NCBI GenBank assembly: GCA_012841735.1
Contig: DUUE01000024.1
Coordinates: forward strand, 1 to 6,215
DNA: 6,215 nucleotides
Source of the DNA: Bacillota bacterium
Lineage (GTDB): Bacteria > Bacillota > Dethiobacteria > Dethiobacterales > Dethiobacteraceae
Reading direction: 5' to 3'
A model generated the notes under the pieces. It was not told the origin of the DNA and searched no databases. It saw only the letters and a program-made list of their open reading frames with translations. Position numbers and translations under genes: made by a program. Below are positions 1 to 4,667 of the stretch, piece after piece (positions within the stretch are counted from its first letter, which is position 1; each line of letters begins with the position of its first letter).

Positions 1-547
1 GGTTCCTGCTTCTTTCCCGCCCCCGGACATACGGTACAATGCAGTAAGAACAAAAATTGTTGCAGCCCAGGGTAATATTGACCCAGGCTTTAATATTATC
101 CTGCCGGGCTACAGGCAGCCCTTCCGTCACGCCCTCCGCTTCTTCCCGGATATCAAGTACCGTTTCCTCACTTTCCAGTGCCTGCTGCAAAAGCTGCGGG
201 AAAGCGGCAATGTTATGTGTACCGAAAATCAGGTCTACAAAGGGGTAATTTCTTTTTATTTTGGCGGCCACTTCCGGCTGCTGCACCATGCAGCCGCAAA
301 CGGCTATTTTCAGCTCCGGCCTTGTGGCCTTTAACTGCCCCAGGCGACCGATCCGCCCGAAAACCTTTTCCTCGGCTTTCTGGCGCACGGCGCATGTATT
401 CATTATTACCAAATCGGCGTTTTCCGCCGCTTCCGTCTCCTCATAACCCAGTTCCTCCAGGAAACCGCGCAGCGTTTCCGCATCCCTTTCATTCATCTGG
501 CACCCGAAAACAGTCATGCTGTATGTCTTCTTCTGCACCTTGGTCAT
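1..547 (-). CDS. miaB: tRNA-2-methylthio-N6-dimethylallyladenosine synthase, N-terminal part (cut by window edge)
   Basis: MiaB is a radical SAM methylthiotransferase. It adds a methylthio group to i6A37 of tRNAs that read UNN codons, using two [4Fe-4S] clusters. The first 182 codons are present; the family is usually about 440 residues, so the C-terminal part of the radical SAM domain and the TRAM domain lie beyond the left edge. The N-terminal methylthiotransferase domain has its three cluster cysteines at C16 (FGCQMNERDAE), C52 (NTCAVR) and C86 (CGCMVQQPE). The radical SAM motif is C162-x3-C166-x2-C169 (GCNNFCSYC), followed by IVPYVRGRE, which is characteristic of MiaB. The ATG at 545-547 is preceded by GGAG at a 6-base gap. 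An in-frame GTG lies directly before it but is less well placed. The gene is the only one after the terminator at 599-640, so it probably starts its own transcript. Identification is firm; only completeness is unknown. Confidence 0.96.
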   Translation of the reverse strand, partial: MTKVQKKTYSMTVFGCQMNERDAETLRGFLEELGYEETEAAENADLVIMNTCAVRQKAEEKVFGRIGRLGQLKATRPELKIAVCGCMVQQPEVAAKIKRNYPFVDLIFGTHNIAAFPQLLQQALESEETVLDIREEAEGVTEGLPVARQDNIKAWVNITLGCNNFCSYCIVPYVRGRERSRN

Positions 548-579
548 CACTCACTCCGGAGAATTCTTGTATCCTTACC

Positions 580-607
580 ATTGTATAATAATTTTGCCAA
601 AAAGCAA
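580..607 (-). promoter_or_regulatory. Candidate miaB promoter
   Basis: On the minus strand a TTGCTT box (602-607) and a TACAAT box (580-585) are separated by 16 bases. The -10 matches the SigA consensus at five of six positions, while the -35 matches at only three. The predicted leader is about 25-30 bases. The site overlaps the T-tract of the terminator at 599-640. It is a reasonable candidate because miaB follows a terminator and must be transcribed from somewhere, but it is not proven. Confidence 0.35.
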
Positions 608-640
608 AGCGGCCGCACACGGCTGTAAAAGCCGGCGGCC
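599..640 (-). terminator. Intrinsic terminator of the LysR-desulfurase operon
   Basis: Read on the minus strand just after the desulfurase stop, GGCCGC (635-640) pairs with GCGGCC (611-616). Inside it CGGCT pairs with AGCCG around a TTTAC loop, with a 3-base bulge. The GC-rich hairpin is followed by GCTTTGC and then five T (599-603). The T-tract is a few bases further from the stem than usual, so termination may be partial. It separates the desulfurase gene from miaB. Confidence 0.7.
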
Positions 641-647
641 GGCAGTA

Positions 648-1808
648 TCAGTTTCTTTCCTTTGCCACCTCCTGCAGGGCAGCCAGAATAGCATCAATGT
701 CTTCCTCCGTGTTTGTCAGGCCGAAAGAAAAGCGCAGCGTACCCTCCGGAAAAGTGCCGATGGTTTTATGGGCCAGCGGTGCGCAGTGCAGTCCGGAGCG
801 TGTCATAATACCGTAAGCCTGTTCCAGAATTAAACTCAAAGTGCCGTTGTCCAGGCCTTCCATGTTCAGGGAGACAACCCCGGCCGATGTGCCGGCATCT
901 TTCGTGCCGTAGACTGTTATACCGGGTATTTTCTCCAATCCCGCCAGGAAAGCGGCCGTCAGGGCTGTTTTTTTTGCTTTTACCTGTTTCAGTCCTGTTG
1001 CCTGCAGCAGGCGGACACCGGCCGCCAGGCCGGCCACACCGGGAACATTTTGTGTGCCGCTTTCAAATTTATCCGGCAGGAAAGGCGGCTGGTATTCGTC
1101 TTCGGACCGGCTGCCTGTCCCCCCTTCCACCAGCGGTTTGGTAATTTCGGCTGCCCGTGCACTCAGGCATAAGCCGCCGATCCCGGGAGGGCCGAGCAGG
1201 CTTTTATGGCCGGTGAAAGCAAGATAATCACAATGCAGGTCGGTAAAATCCACTTTTTCCACACCCGCCGTCTGGGCGGCATCTATGCAGTAAAAAACGT
1301 CTGTGCCCCGGAGGATTTCTCCCACTTCATACACAGGCAGCAGCGTCCCTGTCACATTGGACGCGTGTGTCAGCACAACCAGCCTGGTGTTGGCGCGCAG
1401 CGCCCGCTTTACCTGTCCGGGCTCCAGGGACCCGTCCGGGCGGCAGGGCAACTGCACAACCTGTATCCCCCGCTCGGCAGCGAGACGTGTCAGCGGCCGC
1501 ACCACCGCGTTATGTTCCATGGAAGAAATCAGAACCTGGTCCCCTTCCGCCAGCAGCCCCTTCAACACCAGGTTCAGCGAATAAGTAACACTGGGAGTAA
1601 ACACCACCTGCTCCGGCTGCGGCACATGAAACAACTCCGCCAGGAGCATCCGTGCCTCATAGACAAGACGGGCTGCGTCCAGGGAGCGGCGGTAACCGCC
1701 CCTGCCCGGGCTGCAGCCGATTTCTTTCATATAAGCAGTCATGGCGTCAATGACTTCCTGTGCCCGCGGGTATGTTGTGGCGGCATGGTCGGCATAAATT
1801 GTGTTCAT
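648..1808 (-). CDS. Cysteine desulfurase / selenocysteine lyase-like PLP enzyme (aminotransferase class V)
   Basis: This is a 386-residue fold-type I PLP enzyme. Related enzymes take sulfur from cysteine (or selenium from selenocysteine) as an enzyme-bound persulfide, leaving alanine. The start YADHAATTYP is typical. H99 (MEHN) should stack on the cofactor, N151 (SNVTG), D176 and Q179 (DAAQ) contact the PLP ring, and K202 (TGHKSLLGPPG) forms the Schiff base. The likely catalytic Cys is C342 in RSGLHCAPLAHK, a short loop like group II (SufS/CsdA) enzymes; R359 in LRFSFG should bind the substrate carboxylate. From memory the protein best fits the cysteine desulfurase-like family TIGR01977 rather than IscS, NifS or SufS. 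Its ATG overlaps the TGA of the LysR gene (ATGA), and AGGAGG (1819-1824) lies 10 bases upstream inside that gene, so translation is probably coupled. No suf or isc scaffold gene is nearby. Whether it acts on sulfur or selenium is open. Confidence 0.9.
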   Translation of the reverse strand: MNTIYADHAATTYPRAQEVIDAMTAYMKEIGCSPGRGGYRRSLDAARLVYEARMLLAELFHVPQPEQVVFTPSVTYSLNLVLKGLLAEGDQVLISSMEHNAVVRPLTRLAAERGIQVVQLPCRPDGSLEPGQVKRALRANTRLVVLTHASNVTGTLLPVYEVGEILRGTDVFYCIDAAQTAGVEKVDFTDLHCDYLAFTGHKSLLGPPGIGGLCLSARAAEITKPLVEGGTGSRSEDEYQPPFLPDKFESGTQNVPGVAGLAAGVRLLQATGLKQVKAKKTALTAAFLAGLEKIPGITVYGTKDAGTSAGVVSLNMEGLDNGTLSLILEQAYGIMTRSGLHCAPLAHKTIGTFPEGTLRFSFGLTNTEEDIDAILAALQEVAKERN

Positions 1809-2719
1809 TCTTCTTTTTCCTCCTGAAAATAACGGCGTAAGAAAGTAAGCAGGGCACGTGTGCCCGGTGTTTGGACGCGTTTTTCATAAGTGACGAGCCA
1901 GAACTGCCTGACAAGTTTCAGGCCTGCCAGGGGGCGTGCCGCCAGCAGGCCGCAGGCAAGGTAATCTTCCAGCACATAACGGGACAGGACGGAAAGTCCC
2001 AATCCGCACTTAACAGCCTGCTTGATGGCTTCCTGGCTGCCAAATACCTGATAACGGAAACGGTCGAGCTTTTCCCCGGCAGCCTGCAGCGCCTGTTCAA
2101 ACAGTGAGCGTGTACCGGAACCGCGCTCCCGGATCAGCAACGGCTGCCCGGCCAAATCATCCGGGATAAGAGTATCTTTTGCCAGCAGGTGGTCAAAGGC
2201 GGGCAGCACCGGTATGGCCACAAGCAGCTCGTCCCGGACAAGCGGCTCAAAAAGCAGGCGCGGCAGTTCTACCTTCTCCCCCACCATCCCCAGCGGGTAA
2301 TGATAGTTATAGACGCCTTCACAGATTTTGTGGGAATTATCCTGCCGCAGGCTGACGTTAATAAAACTATTGTCTTTGGCAAATGCCGCCAGAACCGGGG
2401 GCAGCAGGTACTGGCAGGGGACGGAGCTGGCGCCCACGGTCACCGTTTCTTCCTGCAGGCAGCCGCCTTCGGCCAGCTCCCTGAACAGGTGTTCACGCAT
2501 CTCCAGCATATCTTTGGCATAACGGTAAAGCGTATCGCCGGCCGGTGTCAGCAGCAGCTCGCTTTTGCCGCGGTCAAACAGCTGCACCCCCAGTTCCGTT
2601 TCCAGGCTTTTTACATGGGCGCTGACGGTAGGCTGGCTCAAAAAGAGCCTTTCTGCCGCCCGGGAAAAGGACCGGCAGGCAGCTACGGCGGCAAAAGCTT
2701 CCAGATGATAAAACTCCAC
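1805..2719 (-). CDS. LysR-family transcriptional regulator (CysL/selenium-metabolism-associated type)
   Basis: At 304 residues this has the normal LTTR length. The winged helix-turn-helix covers about residues 1-60 (YHLEAFAAVA, then FSRAAERLFLSQPTVSAHVKSLE, ending in LFDR and LTPAG). A linker helix follows, and the effector domain runs from about 92 to 295. Likely ligand-pocket segments are GASSVPCQYLLP (96-107) and RERGSGTRS (197-205); the latter is typical of the CysL/CbbR branch that senses small anions. From memory this branch includes the LysR proteins found next to selD/yedF-type selenium genes, which would suit the desulfurase-like enzyme encoded downstream in the same operon. The start is GTG (2717-2719) with a GGAAGGA ribosome binding site about 10 bases upstream; no nearby ATG is in frame. 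It is divergent from the hutP-like gene. LTTRs usually regulate an adjacent promoter, so the 2720-3006 region is the likely target. The effector is not known. Confidence 0.92.
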   Translation of the reverse strand: MEFYHLEAFAAVAACRSFSRAAERLFLSQPTVSAHVKSLETELGVQLFDRGKSELLLTPAGDTLYRYAKDMLEMREHLFRELAEGGCLQEETVTVGASSVPCQYLLPPVLAAFAKDNSFINVSLRQDNSHKICEGVYNYHYPLGMVGEKVELPRLLFEPLVRDELLVAIPVLPAFDHLLAKDTLIPDDLAGQPLLIRERGSGTRSLFEQALQAAGEKLDRFRYQVFGSQEAIKQAVKCGLGLSVLSRYVLEDYLACGLLAARPLAGLKLVRQFWLVTYEKRVQTPGTRALLTFLRRYFQEEKEE

Positions 2720-2914
2720 AAAACCACATCCTTCCGGCTATTCTTTCCGCAGTTTTCCGGCAAAATCCTGCACAAAGCCGTGTAAGCGGGCCATAATGGC
2801 TGATGGTATTGATAAAAGCTATAACAGGTGGCGGAACTATTGACGGTGTCTATTATCTGCAGTTCTTTTTTCGTCAGAAAAACCCTTTTTCTCCGGTGTA
2901 TACTTTTAGCTTGT

Positions 2915-2951
2915 CCGCCGTCTACAGTTTAACACCCGGCGGTGCTTTTTT
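2915..2951 (+). terminator. Terminator-like hairpin upstream of the hutP promoter
   Basis: CCGCCG (2915-2920) pairs with CGGCGG (2937-2942) across a 16-base loop, followed by TGC and six T (2946-2951). A shorter alternative is CACC (2933-2936) with GGTG (2941-2944). It reads as an intrinsic terminator only in the plus direction, yet no plus-strand gene lies upstream of it in the window. The long loop makes it moderate at best. It may end a short divergent or antisense transcript, or act as an attenuator for an upstream hutP promoter. Confidence 0.4.
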
Positions 2952-2965
2952 ACCTTCTCCTCTTT

Positions 2966-2974
2966 TGGTATAAT
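2966..2974 (+). promoter_or_regulatory. Extended -10 promoter of the hutP-like gene
   Basis: TGG followed by a perfect TATAAT (2969-2974) is a good SigA extended -10 element. The -35 region at 17 bases spacing is only a T-run (2946-2951), which is the T-tract of the hairpin upstream. Predicted transcription starts near 2981, giving a leader of about 26 bases with a GGGGTGG/GGAG ribosome binding site before the ATG at 3007. Confidence 0.6.
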
Positions 2975-3006
2975 AAGGTATCATACGAAATAAACGGGGT
3001 GGAGAG

Positions 3007-3420
3007 ATGAGCCAGCTTGACAGTAGAATCATTGCCGGGGCAGCCATCAGGATTGCCCTGACTACGGACCGTGAAGCGGAAAAAGAATTGAAGGCTGCCC
3101 TGGCCGCCGAAGGCATCAGGGCGACCGCCGTTGATTACGGCGGAGAGTTTCTGACTTCCGTGCAGAAAGTGGTGGAACGGGCTGTTGTGGCCGCCAAGCG
3201 TGAAGGTGTTATTGCCGGCAGCCACCAGGAGGAAGGCGGCGTGGCCGGAGCAGCCAGGGAAGCGCTTTCGCAAATCATGCCCAAAGCCCTCGGCCTTAAT
3301 GTGGGCGGAAAAGTGGGGGTTGCCCGCAAAGGCGAGCATGTGGCCGTAGCCGTTTTCTTTGCCATCGGCCTTTTGCATTTAAATGAAGTGGCTGTCGGAC
3401 TGGGGCACCGGGCCATTTAG
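3007..3420 (+). CDS. HutP-family protein (putative RNA-binding antiterminator)
   Basis: This is a 137-residue protein. In Bacillus subtilis, HutP (about 150 residues) binds L-histidine and Mg2+ and then binds NAG-rich RNA of the hut leader to prevent termination. The shared features are SVQKVVERAVVAAKREGVI (51-69), H73 at the position of the first HutP metal ligand, a central AAREAL helix, the core strands VGVARKG and HVAVAVFFAIG (104-121), and the C-terminal VGLGHRAI with H134 near the HutP GVGINHI ligand. The second HutP histidine (H77 in Bacillus, four residues after H73) has no equivalent: the segment reads SHQEEGGVAG and seems four residues longer. No hut genes are near, so calling it the histidine-utilisation regulator would be unsafe. 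It is probably a paralogue conserved in anaerobic Firmicutes with a different ligand or RNA target. The ATG has GGGGTGGAG before it. Its TAG overlaps the dinB stop by 4 bases, tail to tail. Confidence 0.85.
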   Translation: MSQLDSRIIAGAAIRIALTTDREAEKELKAALAAEGIRATAVDYGGEFLTSVQKVVERAVVAAKREGVIAGSHQEEGGVAGAAREALSQIMPKALGLNVGGKVGVARKGEHVAVAVFFAIGLLHLNEVAVGLGHRAI

Positions 3421-4598
3421 TCGGTATTTTCATCGCTGTAAAGCGAAGCGCGGCGGAGGATATAATCACCGAAACGGTCCCTTAAAGCATCGGCCGCCTC
3501 CGTCAGGCGCGCCAGTTTTTCCTCATTGCCGCTCCACAGTGCCAGCTGGCGGCCCTCCCCCCTTTCCTGCAGGTTGGAAACGGATACGCCCAGCAGGCGT
3601 ACTTTTCGCCATGGTTCATAATGCGTCCGGTAAATAGACAGGGCCGTCTCATAAATTGTTTCCGTCAAAATGGTAGGTTCGGGCAGGGTGCGGGAGCGTG
3701 TTGTGCTGACAAAATTCTGATCTTTCACTGTCAGGGTGACGGTACGGGCGCTGTAGCCGCCGTGGCGCAGCCGGCGCCCCACACGTTCGCTTAAATCCAG
3801 CAGTACACGGGCGATGTCTTCCGGGTTGCAGAGATCCCGGGGCAGTGTGACGGAATGGCCGATAGATTTGACTGTATCCAGGGCATGGGGGTCAACGGGA
3901 GAGTCGTCTTCCCCGTTGGCCAGGTTCCGCAGGATTTCGCCCATCACACCAAAACGTGCAGTTAAAAGGTGCTTCGGCATGGAGGCAAGCTGGCCGATAG
4001 TTTCCACACCCATTTCTTTCAGTGCCGGTGCCAGTTTGCGCCCCACACCCACCATCTCTTCCACCGGCAGGGGCCATAAAACCTTTTTCACATCTGCCGG
4101 CATGATCACGGTAAAACCGTTTGGTTTCTGCCGTTCCGAGGCCATCTTCGCCAGAAATTTATTGGGAGCCAGCCCGACGGAACAGGGGATTTTCACTTCC
4201 CGCAGAATCTGCTGCTGCAGCATGCGCCCGATTTCGGGCGCCGGGCCGAACAGGCGTACTGAACCGGTAACATCCAGCCAGGCTTCGTCAATGGAAAACG
4301 GTTCCACCAGCGGTGTATACGTACGCATAATTTCCAGGATTTTTTCCGCATACGACAGGTACAGGCTGTGGTCGGGCGGGACAAAGATCCCGTGCGGGCA
4401 CAGTTTTTTTGCCTGCCAGACAGGTATGGCCGTTTTGACGCCGTATTTTCTTGCTTCGTAAGATGCGGTGAGAACAATGCCGTGACGTTTTTTCGGATCG
4501 CCGGCAACAAGCAGCGGCTTTCCCCTCCAGGCCGGATTTTCCGCCTGGTGACAGGAGGCAAAAAAAGCATTCATATCCACATGAAGGATGTGGCGCAT
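3417..4598 (-). CDS. dinB: DNA polymerase IV (Y-family translesion polymerase)
   Basis: DinB is a low-fidelity polymerase that bypasses damaged bases and lacks proofreading. From the ATG at 4596-4598 the protein has 393 residues. The palm holds the metal ligands D8 (HVDMNAFFAS) and D104-E105 (SIDEAWLD); the first falls exactly at the E. coli DinB position. F13 is the expected steric gate against ribonucleotides. SYEARKYGVKTAIP (fingers), CSVGLAPNKFLAKMAS (palm), the helix-hairpin-helix VGVGRKLAPALKEMGVETIGQL (thumb) and a complete little-finger domain follow in order. QLALW (351-355) fits a beta-clamp binding motif, with a further 38 residues after it. An in-frame GTG nine bases upstream (4605-4607) is possible, but it forms part of the GGGGTGA ribosome binding site for the ATG, so the ATG is preferred. 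A SOS box overlaps the predicted start of transcription. The end overlaps hutP by 4 bases, with no terminator between the two. Confidence 0.95.
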   Translation of the reverse strand: MRHILHVDMNAFFASCHQAENPAWRGKPLLVAGDPKKRHGIVLTASYEARKYGVKTAIPVWQAKKLCPHGIFVPPDHSLYLSYAEKILEIMRTYTPLVEPFSIDEAWLDVTGSVRLFGPAPEIGRMLQQQILREVKIPCSVGLAPNKFLAKMASERQKPNGFTVIMPADVKKVLWPLPVEEMVGVGRKLAPALKEMGVETIGQLASMPKHLLTARFGVMGEILRNLANGEDDSPVDPHALDTVKSIGHSVTLPRDLCNPEDIARVLLDLSERVGRRLRHGGYSARTVTLTVKDQNFVSTTRSRTLPEPTILTETIYETALSIYRTHYEPWRKVRLLGVSVSNLQERGEGRQLALWSGNEEKLARLTEAADALRDRFGDYILRRASLYSDENTD

Positions 4599-4603
4599 AC
4601 ATG

Positions 4604-4610
4604 TCACCCC
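4604..4610 (-). promoter_or_regulatory. Ribosome binding site deciding the dinB start
   Basis: GGGGTGA on the minus strand resembles the GGAGGTGA consensus and ends 5 bases before the ATG at 4598. The alternative GTG start (4605-4607) is inside this motif and has no other ribosome binding site upstream, which argues for the ATG. Confidence 0.6.
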
Positions 4611-4623
4611 GAATGTATGTTCG
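4610..4623 (-). promoter_or_regulatory. LexA/DinR operator (SOS box) of dinB
   Basis: The minus strand reads CGAACATACATTCG and the plus strand reads CGAATGTATGTTCG. The plus strand matches the Gram-positive consensus CGAACRNRYGTTYG at 13 of 14 positions, the only miss being T for C at position 5. It lies just downstream of the -10 box and covers the predicted transcription start near 4622, so bound LexA would block initiation. This is the expected arrangement for DNA-damage control of dinB. Confidence 0.88.
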
Positions 4624-4628
4624 CTTTC

Positions 4629-4657
4629 AGTATAACAAAAAACCCGGCTTTCGCCAA
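4629..4657 (-). promoter_or_regulatory. dinB promoter
   Basis: TTGGCG (4652-4657) and TATACT (4629-4634) on the minus strand are separated by exactly 17 bases. Their position next to the SOS box supports them as the SigA promoter of dinB. The -35 box lies in the loop and right arm of the terminator hairpin of the preceding gene, and the spacer contains its T-tract. Confidence 0.75.
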
Positions 4658-4662
4658 GCCGG
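4637..4662 (-). terminator. Intrinsic terminator after the VanW-family gene
   Basis: CCGGCTT and AAGCCGG (4644-4650 and 4656-4662) form a perfect 7-bp stem with a 5-base loop, followed on the minus strand by G and six T (4637-4642). It begins 5 bases after the TGA of the VanW-family gene. The plus strand also has five T (4664-4668) after the stem, so it could work in both directions. Confidence 0.9.
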
Positions 4663-4667
4663 ATTTT

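Larger units (their letters stand above)
2720..3006. other. Divergent intergenic region between the LysR gene and the hutP-like gene
   Basis: This stretch of 287 bases must carry the control signals for both divergent units. A clear extended -10 for hutP (2966-2974) and a terminator-like hairpin (2915-2951) are listed separately. TTGATA-N5-TATAAC (2809-2825) is a weak imperfect dyad with LTTR-box character. AGAAAAA-CCC-TTTTTCT (2876-2892) is a perfect 7-base inverted repeat, and its left arm can also pair with TTTTTC (2867-2872). For the minus strand, TAGACG-N16-TATACA ending near 2897 is a weak promoter candidate for the LysR operon. An 18-codon minus-strand frame (2738-2794) has no ribosome binding site and is not called. 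Confidence 0.5.

Noticed and set aside
1206..1826. Long open frame on the plus strand opposite the desulfurase gene
   Set aside because: It lies wholly antisense to a well-supported gene, its translation is low-complexity with many H, Q and R and resembles no family, and it has no ribosome binding site.
2189..2785. 198-codon plus-strand frame opposite the LysR gene
   Set aside because: It is antisense to a complete LTTR gene, has no recognisable motif, and is explained by the codon use of the real gene.
2738..2794. 18-codon minus-strand frame (MARLHGFVQDFAGKLRKE) just before the LysR gene
   Set aside because: It has no ribosome binding site, no promoter that clearly serves it, and a length expected by chance. 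It could be revisited if conserved in relatives.
3433..3446. TCGCT-GTAA-AGCGA hairpin near the end of dinB as a terminator for dinB or hutP
   Set aside because: The stem is only 5 bp and no T-run follows on either strand. It lies within dinB codons.
3814..4461. 215-codon plus-strand frame opposite dinB
   Set aside because: It is a shadow of the conserved dinB coding sequence. Its serine- and arginine-rich translation matches no family.
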